A program made the translations under genes and the position numbers. From positions 1 through 39,633 of the forward strand of contig JARBJD010000507.1 of assembly GCA_033064195.1 (NCBI GenBank): a DNA stretch of 39,633 nt, written 5' to 3'. The stretch is from Blattamonas nauphoetae. Lineage: Eukaryota > Preaxostyla > Oxymonadida. Shown one piece after another: positions 1 through 11,822 of the stretch (its first letter is position 1; each line of letters begins with the position of its first letter). Below the pieces are notes generated by a model. The model ran no database searches and was not told the origin of the DNA. It worked only from the letters and a program-made list of their open reading frames with translations.

Positions 1-366
1 TAAGTAATATGTTAATGTCCATTGTACCAAATAACAAATTGTTTAAGAACTATACATAGAGGAATATCAATATGACTTTAGCACTTGTTAATACAATTTG
101 TACTTAGTCAAAATACTTAACCATTTTGTACTTAGGTACAATTGACTTAATACAATTTGTCCTTGAGTCAAAATACTTAATACATTTTGTACTTAGTACA
201 ATTGACTTAATACAATTTGTACTTAGTCAAATGCTTAATACATATTTTAGTACTAATGCTTAAGATCAAATATACTTTGTCAAAATACTTTGTCAAAATA
301 CTTAAACACTTGATATTTTCTTTAATGTACAATTCATCCACTAAACAAAATATTGCATTACTTATA
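1..366. repeat. rDNA spacer, AT-rich tandem array (partial)
   Basis: AT-rich intergenic spacer just beyond the LSU 3' end. Degenerate units of about 30-40 bases alternate motifs such as ACTTAATACA, TTTGTACTTAG and TCAAAATACTTA. The same array precedes the LSU 3' ends of the other two units at 10857-11085 and 21675-21910, with different unit numbers. Short reading frames here are not credible genes. Confidence 0.85.
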
Positions 367-925
367 TCGATCATAGAAAGTGGTAAATCTCAATGGATCG
401 TAACGTAGAGCTACTCTGCCATTTACAATCCCACTTCATTTTAAGTCGTCTACAAAGGATCTCCGTCGCATGGATTCTCAAGCAATTATGTCTACCAACC
501 ACATCAAACATGCACAGATGCGCTGTCACACATTCCATACTTGCCTGATGTTGACGGCTGGCCTTATCGCTGATCTACATTTCAACTACAATAAGTGCAA
601 AACATGCAGCTCAAGAAACACACACACATAAATGCCCACGGTTGCCCGCACGAGCACTCTGCCTTGCATGCCGCGGATCCACACATCAAACACACTATTA
701 TCCATATCAATAACAAATCCATACAAATCTGGTCATTTACCAGACACCATTCTCGCATTAATCTGGCAAGGATTCTGACTTAGAGGCGTTCAGTCATAAT
801 CCCGCATGGTAGCTTCGTGGCACTGGCCTATCAACCAACCACAAATACCAATTATGCGATTCAAGGGTTCCTCGTACTAGCTTGAATTACCATCACGACA
901 ATAATTCATCAGTAGGGTAAAACTA

Positions 926-963
<38 letters not shown>

Positions 964-1006
964 TGTTAGTGGGTGAACAATCCAACACTTGGCGAATTCT
1001 GCTTCG

Positions 1007-1043
<37 letters not shown>

Positions 1044-1932
1044 AACGTCGCTATGAACGCTTGGCTGCCACAAGCCAGTTCTCATATTTACCAACTTCAA
1101 TATACTATTATCAATCATACACAAGTATGATTTAATAATTATTTTATAATTGGGATAGGTCGTACCATACACCAAACACATACATACATGGTCATTTTGG
1201 TGCACACCTTACCGACCGTCAAAATCATTTCTTTATAAAATGATTTATTGATTATATACATCTCTGTATATATTTCAATAACCAGGTGTGTTGCCACTTA
1301 CTTCCATAAGTGACTAGCTAAATATTACATATATTTAACTGGGACTATCTAACTATTCACAACATATTTCTATATATTCATCCCTGTGGTAACTTTTCTG
1401 ACACCTCTGGCTTAACACTTGTAAAACTCAAAGGATCGTTAGGCCACGCTTTCACGGTTTGTCTTCATACTGAAAAGCAAAATCAAATGAGCTTTTACCC
1501 TTCTGTTCTACGTGAGATTTCTGTTCTCACTGAGCTCATCTTAGGACACCTGCGTTGTTGTTTAACAGATGTGCCGCCCCAGCCGAACTCCCCATCAGAA
1601 AATGTCTTTGAATGAGATCACGTAGGTACACATAGCCCGAAGACTACTATCCCCAGAGTCGCCATACAATGTAGAACCTAGTCAAGTCGCCCCAACTAGA
1701 CCCCATCATCATAAATTAAACCAACTCCTTTAACGTTTAGTTCCAGAATCATAATATGGCCTGAAATGCAATCTGCGTATAATCCGAGGACTACAAACAT
1801 ATCACACCAGTACACCATATAATGCTCCTCAACAATCAAATAAGTAAAATGATAATAAAAGTAGTGGTATTACACTGTCGAGGTTGCCCTCTCCCACCTA
1901 TCCTATACCCTCTAAATCATTTCACAGATTCT

Positions 1933-1970
<38 letters not shown>

Positions 1971-2079
1971 GATTCTTCCAAGCCCGTTCCTTGGCTGTGG
2001 GTTCGCTAGATGGTAGATAGGGACAGTGGGAATCTCGTTAATCCATTCATGCGCGTCCCTAATTCCAGAGGACGGGGCG

Positions 2080-2111
<32 letters not shown>

Positions 2112-3288
2112 GCTGTTTACCCGCGCTTGATTGAATTTCTTCACTTTGACATTCAGAGCACTGAGCAGAAATCACAATGTGTCAACACCGTTTTCCAGCC
2201 TTCACATTGCTTTTGTTTTGAATTAAAACGGTCGGATTCCCTTGTCCGTTCCAGTTCTAAGTTAATCGTTTATACTCCATTAATCTCGTCTGCAGATCGA
2301 GATCTACAATCGAAACTAACTCGCTTCGATTAAAAGCGATTCGAGAAAATGCACCCAATTTTGCATCCAATCAAAAGTCTCCTCTTCAATATAGACACAC
2401 AATCAAGCACACTTACGACACGCGCTGCCACCCTTAAACAGACTATATCAACTCATCAGCAGACCTGTTGCCAAGCCCGCCAACAAATCAACACAATCCA
2501 TCTAAATAAGTAACCCGCTTTCATCGAACCCGACGGACCGATCCTTAGAGCCAATCCTTTTCCCAAAGTTACGGATCTATTTTGCCGAATTCCCTTACCT
2601 ACTTTCTTCTATCGACTAGAGGCTCCTCACCTTGAAGACCTGTTGCGGTTATCAGTACGACCTCGTGTGAAAATCATTCAGTCCCCTGTAGTTTCAAGGA
2701 TCATAAAACACAATCGGACCATTTTACTTGCTATCAACAATAAATGTCTTCCTCATATAAATAGAGGGGCTCTTCCAACTGATTGGCCACTTCTCCGGTT
2801 AACCCGCTTCCATGCCCAATGCTCATGCAAATAATATTAACAACGAGGCTTTATCGGTCGTTGGAAGAAGAAAACTCTTCCCGATGTGTTTTCTGATGAG
2901 TACAGGCTTCTTTATGTTGCCATTTTAATTATCCACACGTAAAGGTGAAGGAATATTAACCTTCTTCCCTTTCTGAATATGAATCCTGCTTTTACAAAAT
3001 CCATTTTATATCACGGTATTTAACCGATTCATTAGGGTCGACTAACCCATATCTCAATTAGATTCATATGGAACCTTTCTTCTCTTCAGTCTTCAAAATT
3101 ATCCCCATTGAGAGGTTTCTCATTTGAATATTTGCTACTACCACCAAGATCAGCACTACAGGCTTTTCCACCATGATTCACATCATAGCTTCTAAAACCC
3201 GCACGCCCTCCTACACAAAATCATCATCATGATTTTGGTCGTGTATAGGTATTGTGCTGAAGCGCCATCCATTTTCAGGGCCAATTCA

Positions 3289-3322
<34 letters not shown>

Positions 3323-3787
3323 ATACCGACTTCCATGGCCACCGTCCTGCTGTCTATATGAATTGACACCTTTATGGTATCTTCATGAGCACAAATTCCG
3401 GCACCTTAACACAACTTTCGGTTCATCCCGCATCGCCAGTTCTGCTTACCAAAATGGCCCACTTGGAGCTATTGATTCAATTCTTTATTGGATCATCTTT
3501 TATCACGCTGTTTACTTAAACAACACTTTAAAGGTAGACAATCCATATATCTAATTTAAACCTTCAACAACAATCAACTCATTTCCAGAATAAATCCCTA
3601 ATAATCATACAAACAATTACCCCAAAAGGCATCCATTCATACAATCATCAGTAAAATCAATCCCTTCCCTGAATCAATCATCATTTACAAACGTCTTTTG
3701 CCCATTTAGAGTTTGAGAATAGGTTGAGGGAATTCCTCCCCAAGACCTCTAATCATTCGCTTTACCGGACAAAACTCATTATAACAA

Positions 3788-3833
<46 letters not shown>

Positions 3834-5114
3834 CGGTTCGATTAGTCTTTCGCCCCTTAACTCAAGTCTAAGGAAAGAGTTGCACGTCATTACCCCGACG
3901 AGCTTCCACCAGAGTTTCCTCTGGCTTCACCCACACTCAAGCAAAGTTCACCGTCTTTCGGGTCCTATCAGATATGCTATAACTCGAACCAATCCCTTCC
4001 AACCCGAGAGTTGGAAATTAATCTTTAGAATCAGTCGGTCGATATTGCCATCATAATCTAGACAGATCATAATTTCATATCTCAACAATCCAAAACGATT
4101 GTCTTCACTTTCATTACGCATTATTAGGTTTAAATTACCCCAAATACTCGCATGTCTGATAGACTCCTTGGTCCGTGTTTCAAGACGGGGCAATACAATC
4201 CATATCCAACTAAAGTCAATCTTAAAATCTATCTTCGAACAGAGCCGTCTAATTGCATTCAACAATATACGATCAATTATTACTTACCAATTGACTAGCC
4301 GAAACTAATCAAAGTAAATCATATATCAACCACATATCATCAAAATTTCCTTGCAAAGATACTCTCGTTAAGATAAACTTAAACCCCAATCAATAAGGTT
4401 CATTTGTGTTCTCCTCCTATGTAGAATATTCAAATCCGTCTAATTCGAGGCTATAAACAAATCATCCACCCATCGAAATGAATGAACAATTCTACCTTCC
4501 TGAATTTGAAATCTTGATTATCAGAAAACACGATTGACCGATTTCTATTATATATCTAATTATCAGAAAAACTCTTGAAAATATGTTTAACCTTTTACAG
4601 TTATAATTACACATCTTCAAAAATCTTTCCAACAATCGATATATAACAAATCTTCTCTATAGAGTTGTATCGCTTCCCTTTGGAAGTTTCAAGCCCTATT
4701 TCAACTTTTTCCAAAATACTTTTCATCTTTCCCTTACGGTACTTGTTCGCTATCGGTCTCTTGCATATATTTAGCCTTGGATGAAGCTTACCACCCAATT
4801 AGGGTTGCAATCTCAAACAACCCGACTCGACGATTGCAGAGCTTAGCGCATTGTGAAACAAGGGCCAAAAACGGGATTTTCACCCTCTATGATAACCCGT
4901 TCGAAAGGGTATTTTAGCCTCTATCTTCTTCACAACACAACCCCACATCTATAAAGCACATCTCTATGCATGCAAAACAGCCCGCATAGATTTTAGCTTT
5001 GGGCTTTTCCTACTTCCCTCGCCGGTACTATAGGAATCCTAGTTAGTTTCTTTTCCTCCGCTTATTTAGATGCTTCAGTTCAGCGGGTAATCTTTCTTAA
5101 TTTCAGATTGTTTT
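367..5114 (-). rRNA. LSU (28S-type) rRNA gene, unit 1
   Basis: Large-subunit rRNA of the cytosolic ribosome, transcribed leftward. The 5' end is placed about 26 bases before the conserved ACCCGCTGAAC, by comparison with yeast 25S. The 3' end is placed about 17 bases after the conserved GAGATTTAGCCC region. Both ends are estimates. Landmarks include CCGTAAGGGAAAGATGAAAAG, the CCCGTCTTGAAACACGG stretch, GACTCTCTTAAGGTAGCC (domain IV), the peptidyl-transferase region and the sarcin-ricin stretch. At about 4.75 kb it is well above the ~3.4 kb of yeast because of AT-rich expansions and an intron at 1081-1380. This unit differs from units 2 and 3 by many shortened homopolymers and some changes at conserved sites, including a two-base-shorter sarcin-ricin stretch at 866-878. 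It is either a degenerate copy or a poorly polished contig end. Confidence 0.95.
1081..1380 (-). other. Group I intron-like insert in LSU unit 1 (L2449 site)
   Basis: A 300-base AT-rich insert splits the universally conserved CAGGGAT/AACTGGCTTGTGG of domain V. The upstream exon ends in U and the insert ends in G, as group I splicing requires. A GTCCC near the insert's 5' end can pair with the exon's GGGAU, giving the usual G-U pair at the splice site. It is too short to encode a homing endonuclease. It sits at the same place in all three units, but this copy differs from the others by small substitutions and indels near its 3' end. Confidence 0.8.
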
Positions 5115-5326
5115 ATATATATAAAGTGAGTTGTTAAAACAGAAGTATACAAGACAATTAAATATTTATATTTAAATATCAAATTGTTTATATATCATAT
5201 TTCAACAAACAATATCTCTTAATGATTCATATATCGATATTATTAAAGATGACATATACTCAATATGTTCATCTCATTTCCTTTCTATCCCAAGTAAGGA
5301 TAAAAGATATTTTAATATTTACCAAT
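5115..5326 (-). other. ITS2, unit 1
   Basis: AT-rich spacer between the 5.8S 3' end and the LSU 5' end. Boundaries follow from the flanking rRNA landmarks and are approximate. Confidence 0.85.
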
Positions 5327-5481
5327 TCTGAAATAAGAATGGTCTCTTAACTAAAAGTTAAGACACCGCAGGATGCGTTCAAAACTTTGATGATTCACAG
5401 ATTCTTGCGATTCACATTAACTATCGCGCTTTGCTGCGTTCTTCATCGATGCAAGAGCCAAGATATCCACTACCAAAAGTT
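5327..5481 (-). rRNA. 5.8S rRNA gene, unit 1
   Basis: Recognised by the conserved 5.8S core, which on the minus strand reads GATGAAGAACGCAGC and TGAATCATCAAAGTTTTGAA. The 5' end is placed at AACTTTTGGTAGTGGATATC, matching the usual AACTTT start. The 3' end is set from the usual length of about 155 bases and may be off by a few. It lies between ITS1 and ITS2 in normal eukaryotic operon order. Confidence 0.95.
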
Positions 5482-5601
5482 TATAATTTATCTATATCAT
5501 TGGCTACACATATAATGTTTATATAGAGGCACCCTAAAATCTACATCACTACATGTAGACTTTATTTTATTATCATATATTGTTTAATATATTTAAATTT
5601 T

Positions 5602-5603
<2 letters not shown>
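5482..5603 (-). other. ITS1, unit 1
   Basis: Short AT-rich spacer of about 120 bases between the SSU 3' end and the 5.8S 5' end. It contains the small inverted repeat CTACATCACTACATGTAG. The sequence is the same in units 1 and 2 and differs in unit 3. Confidence 0.85.
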
Positions 5604-5664
<61 letters not shown>

Positions 5665-5743
5665 AATAAGATTCACTGTTCTTCTAACATAACCGCTGTC
5701 ACTTGCGCAACTGCAATCACATCATCCGAACATTTCATCTGAT

Positions 5744-5793
<50 letters not shown>

Positions 5794-6423
5794 ATCAGCG
5801 CAAGCTGATGACTTGCACTTACTAGGTATTCCTCGTTCATGATCCAAAATTACAAAGATCAATCCCCAGCACGATTGACATTCAAAAGATTAGCCAACCC
5901 TTTCGGGCAAGCACAAACTCGTTGAATCAATCAGTGTAGCGCGCGTGCGGCCCAGGACATCTAAGGGCATCACAGACCTGTTATTGCCTCAAGCTTCCCC
6001 TACATGCAACTGTAGTAGTCCCTCTAAGAAGTTACATCACTTACTAAAAAGCGACCAACTTATTTAGCAGGTTGAGGTCTCGTTCGTTATCGGAATTAAC
6101 CAGACAAATCACTCCACCAACTAAGAACGACCATGCACCACCACCCACGGAATCAAGAAAGAGCTTCAAAATCTGTCAATCCTTCCCGTGTCTGGACCTG
6201 GTAAGTTTCCCCGTGTTGAGTCAAATTAAGCCGCAGGCTCCACACCTGGTGGTGCCCTTCCGTCAATTTCTTTAAGTTTCAGACTTGCGACCATACTCCC
6301 CCCAGAACCCAGAGACTTTGATTTCTCTAAAGGTCCTGACGAGGCCATAAAGCTCCCTCCAATCCCTAGTTGGCATCGTTTATAGTTAAGACTAGGGCGG
6401 TTTCTGATCGCCTTCGATCCCCT

Positions 6424-6470
<47 letters not shown>

Positions 6471-7452
6471 CTTAGTTCGTCTTGCATAAATCCAAGAATT
6501 TCACCTCTGACAATGCAATACATATGCCCCCAACTGTCCCTATTAATCATTACACCTGCTCCATAAACCAACAAAATGGACTTTATCATCTTCCGAAGAA
6601 AACAATAAACAAGTGTCCTATTTTATTATTCCATGCTAATCTGTTCAGTTGCATAACGCCTGCTTTGAACACTCCAATTTCTTCAAAGTAAAACCTCCGA
6701 ATCCATAGCCTCACTCAATAAAGCGCAAGACCTGTCTTCGAAAATATCGGAAAAAACACTTCCTGCAAGATGAAACACAATGTATCCCATCACACAGAAA
6801 TCGACGTTTCCTCCAAAATCCAACTACGAGCTTTTTAACTGCAGCAATTTTAGTATACACTATTAGAGCTGGAATTACCGCGGCTGCTGGCACCAGACTT
6901 GCCCTCTAATCGCTGCTCTTGCGGATACTTACACCACAACCATTCAAATTGCTGAGATAACCCAGTATTTGTATTTTTTGTCACTGCTTCCGAATTATGA
7001 TTTCGATTGAGCAATTTGCGCACCTGCTGCCTTCCTTGGAAGTGGTAGCCGTTTCTCAGGCTCCCTCTCCGGAATCGAACCCTGATTCTCCGTTACCCGT
7101 CACCACCACGGTAGGCCTCTATCCTACCGTCAAGTTGATAGGGCAGAAATTTCAATGACACATCGGATTTTCCGATTCGACCTTTATCATTACTCACCAA
7201 AAAGCCAAGTATCTCTACTTGACATTGGTTTTCGATCTAATAAATACAACCCTTCCTTTGCAAGTCGGGTTCTTCTGCATGTATTAGCTCTAGAATTACT
7301 ACGGCTATCCATGTAGCAAATCAACTATCAAACAAATTATAACTGATTTAATGAGCCATTCGCAGTTTCACAAGTACAAGTTGTTTATACTGGCACATGC
7401 ATGGCTTAATCTTAGAGACAAGCATATGACTACTGGCAGAATCAACCAGATT
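5604..7452 (-). rRNA. SSU (18S-type) rRNA gene, unit 1
   Basis: Small-subunit rRNA, 1849 bases, complete. The 5' end reads AATCTGGTTGATTCTGCCAG, with a T where most eukaryotes have C in TGATCCTGCC. The 3' end reads CTGCGGAAGGATCATTA. The 530-loop GTGCCAGCAGCCGCGGTAA, the GAAACTTAAAGAAATTGACG region and the CACACCGCCCGTCGC decoding region are all present and uninterrupted, so no intron is seen. Peptide-like frames over this gene (for example near 6072 or 6482) are shadows of the RNA. It is the first gene of the unit and is followed downstream (leftward) by ITS1, 5.8S, ITS2 and LSU. Confidence 0.97.
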
Positions 7453-8028
7453 CATCAATTTTATACATATTTTAACTAATTTCTTCATAAAATGCATAGA
7501 ATTCTATATACTCAGCTTAATACAAAGCTGGGTCCATTAGGAATGGAGCAAGCTCAACCTTCCACCAGACACTGATATAGTCTATATCCTACACATACAT
7601 ATGCTTCAATTAATTAAAGATACATATAACAAGGCAACTACATATACATTTGATATAGTAGAAACAATATTAACCAAATATTCCTTAATCAAAGACCAAG
7701 GACTATTGATTTTTATTTTTCCCTAATCAATACAAGGCAACATCCAACTATGTGAACGTGATTTGTCAAATTAGTAACAACAACAATATCCGTGAATATC
7801 ATTATCATTACCATCCAGTGTGAAGTAATACACTGTTAAGATCATCAATTCTTCAATCAACATTCCTAACAGGATTTCTTCACAATGAACTTTCTCAACA
7901 AATACTGAAGATTACCATACTGACCCTATTTAAAGGGTTAATGGCTTATCACAGTATCTCATCACAGTTCAGGCACTACAATATCCGAAGATATTGAATG
8001 CTAATGAGGAAAAGCTACTTTACTAGGC
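7453..8028. other. 5' external transcribed spacer region, unit 1
   Basis: AT-rich sequence upstream of the SSU 5' end, with no credible gene. It repeats almost exactly at 18249-18823. It probably contains the 5' ETS, but I cannot place the RNA polymerase I start from sequence alone. Confidence 0.6.
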
Positions 8029-8151
8029 ACTAAAGGCGTTCGCGTGGACGAGCATAGCAACATGCCCACATCTACTAGTCCTTTTCTGCACCTAGGTACC
8101 AAAGTCGTTCGCGTGGACGAGCATAGCAACATGCCCACATCTACTAGTCTT
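8029..8151. repeat. 68-base duplicated spacer block
   Basis: Two direct copies of a block whose shared core reads GTTCGCGTGGACGAGCATAG and continues through ACATCTACTAGTC. The copies start near 8029 and 8098. The same doublet is present in the next spacer at 18824. Repeats just upstream of the transcribed region often act as polymerase I enhancers in other eukaryotes, but that role is inferred from position only. Confidence 0.8.
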
Positions 8152-10138
8152 TTACGTACCTTGCCACATCCCATTAACAACGTGCTAGCCTGGACAACAG
8201 AGGACTAGACTTTTTCAAAATCGAGTCTTTACACTGTCCAAGAGTTTTTCCAACTCCCTCCTATAGTATATACCCGAGGTCTCGTGAACTCACCCTATCT
8301 AGGCGAATGCACTTTCGTATTAACCAAGAAATGCTCTTGTCATATACTTCACTTTTTTCACTTTTGACAAAAACTTTTTCGAAGATCGACCCCCGCCGCG
8401 CGCACCATCCCAACTCACCCCAAATCCATCATTTCCGGTCAAATCGACCTCGATTCGTCGAAAATGAAAAAATATTTTCTGAAAATTTCTCGATCCGGCG
8501 CTGTGGGCCGTACAAGGCGTTTTTGGGTCTTCCAAAATCCGAAAAATCGTGTTTTTCGCTCTCCCGCCACGAGTACCCACGAGACCACCCCCAACCCCCA
8601 CCATAATTCGACCCATCCCCTCGCGTATCCTGCCAAAACCGTCCGTTCCAGCCTCCTCTGGGTCGTCGTGGGTGGGCGTGCCAAGTTGCGAAAATCGCCT
8701 TTTTCGCGTTTTTCAAGTTCACCCCCACGCGCCCACGCGCACATGTCTAGTTAACTTTCTCACCGTCATCACGACGTGTTCTGAGGATATTTTGAGAAAA
8801 TAAAAGATTTTGCAAAAATCGGAAATATTGAATCCGGGGTGGCGTGTTCTTTAAGCCAAAAACCCGACTTTTTCGAAAATCCCCATTTTCACAGTGTGCA
8901 TCCCCCATCCCGCGCCCATCACAACCCCATGGAAATCACGCAAAACGAGGTGATTGCGATGGGATATGAGCACAATTGAGAAAAAAGTTTTGAAAATCTC
9001 GGGTATATATGGAGATACAGGGTGTGCAGTGTTTCAGAAGGCCAAAGTACCAAAGTTGGTGGGCCCAGTACTCCACAACGAGAGGGAGTTGGAGTCCCAA
9101 ATTTAAACAGGGGTAGTTTGGTGATGTGGGGTACCTGTTTGTGTTTTTGGAAAAATCGAAAACACTTTGGAATAAGTCGAAAAATCGAGTTTGAGCAAAG
9201 GCAGTGTAGGCACAGTATGTGAAAAGTCCAAGTATGAGATGCAAAAGTGGATTTCGGCGAAAATCAGATTTCAAAAAGTGTGAAAAATGGCAAATAGAGA
9301 TGTTTTTAAGGGGTGCCAATATGGTTTGGGTGGTTTTGGGGTCTGCGTGGGTCGTGGGGCTCGTTCCAAAAATCGATCATTTTTGAATTTCCAACTTGCG
9401 AGGGCCCGTGTGGACGGATTGCTTGTTCGATAAGGATTTCTTTCTCCAAAAGTTCAATGCCACCCAGGGCTACCGCCAGCAACAAACGGGGTGTTTGTGC
9501 GATGTCTGTGTGCGGAGATGTGGGGCGAATACGGCGAAAAAAAGAGGCAAAAAAGAGCGCTTTTGAAAAATTGTGAAGGCTGCTGCGCGGGCTGGGTGAG
9601 GAGCTACGGGAGGGGGGAAAAGGGGCATGGTAGAGTTTTGGAAGGGCTTTCGAACAAGTCTGGAGTGGGGTCTGGGGGTGGCTGGTTGTGGAGAAAAGGG
9701 AAAATAAATTTTTCAAAATGAGAGAAGTATATGACAAGACCAATTCTTGGTGGTTTGTACAGTGCATTTGCCTAGGTAGGGTGGGTTCACTTTTGATTTG
9801 GCCCAAACACCCAATTGCACAGTGCGGACGCGCAAAATGAACCTCGAAAAAATTGTAGAGGCACTGGTCCAGGGCTAGGATGAAGGAAAAGGGCAATTTT
9901 ATTTTTCTGAAATTCCGGGATGGCGAGGTGTGAATGCCACAAGGCGCCATTTTACCCCTTACCCCTTTTCTCAATGTTCGCCCTGTGCTAGTTAAATCAA
10001 ACTCGTGCAAAGCAACACACCAGCAGAAAACCACCCAAACTCTATTCCTCGATATTTTCTACACAGACAAAACCAAGTTTGAAGTTCTGACTCCCCCGCG
10101 TTGGGGAGCAGTGTGGTCATGAAGGGGCAAAGGAGGAT
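8152..10138. other. GC-rich non-transcribed spacer block, unit 1
   Basis: This stretch is clearly richer in G and C than the AT-rich surroundings. The plus strand is C-rich around 8385-8750 and becomes G-rich around 9040-9790, with runs such as GGGAGGGGGGAAAAGGGG and recurring CGAAAA motifs. Reading frames exist on both strands, the longest 242 codons on the minus strand at 9306-10034. In the next unit the matching frame is interrupted and shortened by small indels, so I see no protein gene here. The block probably belongs to the untranscribed spacer. Its role is unknown. Confidence 0.65.
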
Positions 10139-10640
10139 TTTGTCCTTACTGTATAAATGTTAAGGAAATCTTAAGGAATTTCCCTATACACTTACACTAT
10201 ACATCAGTGTTTGGCTCCCTTGTATAAATGTTAAGGAATTTCTTAATAAAGTAATTCCACTGTACACTCATACAGTACTTTAGTGTTTGGCTCCACTGTA
10301 TGAATGTTAAGGAAGAAAGACTTACTTAATGTCCCTGTACATTCATACAGTACTTTAGTATTACTGTCCCAGTGTATAAGTACATAGGCATTACCATGAA
10401 GTTAATGTCCCAGTGTACAAATACATAGGCATTTACTAATATATGCCCTTGTACAAATACATAGGAGTACATTAATTACTTAGTGTCCCAGTGTATAAAT
10501 ACATTGGAGTGCACTAAATATTAATGTCCCAGTGTATAAATACATTGACATTTATATTAATTGCCCTTGTACATCCATACAGTGTTTTACTCTTAATGTC
10601 CTTACACAAGAACATATCAAGTAATGACTTAACATTTCAT
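10139..10640. repeat. AT-rich tandem array A in rDNA spacer
   Basis: Degenerate tandem units of very roughly 50-80 bases share motifs such as TGTCCCAGTGTATAAATACA, TAGGCATT and GTACATTCATACAGT. The array recurs at 20961-21440 with small unit-to-unit differences. There is no coding potential. Confidence 0.75.
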
Positions 10641-11133
10641 TAAGTCAACACTGCATACACATACAAGTATTTCTTTTGTTAATGTCCTATTGCACAATAT
10701 GTTAACAAATGGTAAATTGACTTTAACACTTTTACTATATGCATTCCTTTGTACATTCATACTTAAGAACAACACAAGTAAGCAATATGTTAATGTCCAT
10801 TGTACCAAATATTTACAAATTGTTTAAGAGAACTATACATAGAGAATATCAATATGACTTTAGCACTATTGACTTAATACATTTTGTACTTAGTACTATT
10901 GACTTAATACAATTTGTACTTAGTCAAAATACTTAATACATTTTGTTCTTAGTACAATTGACTTAATACATTTTGTACTTAGTACAATTGACTTAATACA
11001 TTTTGTACTTAGTCAAAATACTTAGTCAAATATACTTTGTCAAAAATACTTTGTCAAAATACTTAAACACTTGATATTTCTTTAATGTACAATTCATCCA
11101 CTAAACAAAAGAAATATTTTGCATTTCCTTATA
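10641..11133. repeat. AT-rich tandem array B in rDNA spacer
   Basis: A short transition is followed, from about 10857 to 11085, by units of about 30-40 bases built from ACTTAATACATTTTGTACTT and AGTCAAAATACTT. It sits directly downstream of the LSU 3' end of unit 2 and may contain the transcription terminator. No terminator motif could be identified. Confidence 0.75.
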
Positions 11134-11704
11134 TCGATCATAGAAAGTGGGCTAAATCTCAATGGATCGTAACGTAGAGCTACTCTGCCATTTACAATCC
11201 CCACTTCATTTTTAAGTCGTCTACAAAGGATCTCCGTCGCATGGATTCTCAAGCAATTATGTCTACCAACCACATCAAACATGCACAGATGCGCTGTCAC
11301 ACACATTCCATACTTGCCTGATGTTGACGGCTGGCCTTATCGCTGATCTACATTTCAACTACAATAAGTGCAAAACATGCAGCTCCAAGAAACACACACA
11401 CATAAATGCCCCACGGTTGCCCGCACGAGCACTCTGCCTTGCATGCCGCGGATCCACACATCAAACACACTATTATCCATATCAATAACAAATCCATACA
11501 AATCTGGTCATTTACCAGACACCATTCTCGCATTAATCTGGCAAGGATTCTGACTTAGAGGCGTTCAGTCATAATCCCACGCATGGTAGCTTCGTGGCAC
11601 TGGCCTATCAACCAACCACAAATACCAATTATGCGATTCAAGGGTTCCTCTCGTACTAACTTGAATTACCATCACGACAATAATTCATCAGTAGGGTAAA
11701 ACTA

Positions 11705-11742
<38 letters not shown>

Positions 11743-11785
11743 TGTTAGTGGGTGAACAATCCAACACTTGGCGAATTCTGCTTCG

Positions 11786-11822
<37 letters not shown>

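Noticed and set aside
3948-4265. 105-codon minus-strand frame inside LSU unit 1
   Set aside because: It is the sense strand of conserved LSU rRNA, and in units 2 and 3 the frame is shortened by a one-base difference.
5604-7452. Introns in SSU
   Set aside because: All common intron sites checked by eye (530 loop, decoding region, 3' end) are continuous and the length is normal.
9306-10034. 242-codon minus-strand reading frame in the GC-rich spacer
   Set aside because: The matching frame in the next unit (20126-20767) is shortened and shifted by one- or two-base indels, and the composition is that of biased non-coding DNA. Neither copy resembles a known protein.
10141-11085. AT-rich repeats as a CRISPR array
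   Set aside because: Units are degenerate, without constant repeats and unique spacers, and the setting is eukaryotic rDNA.
7453-11133. 5S rRNA gene inside the rDNA spacer
   Set aside because: I looked for a 5S-like sequence and pol III boxes in the spacer and saw none.
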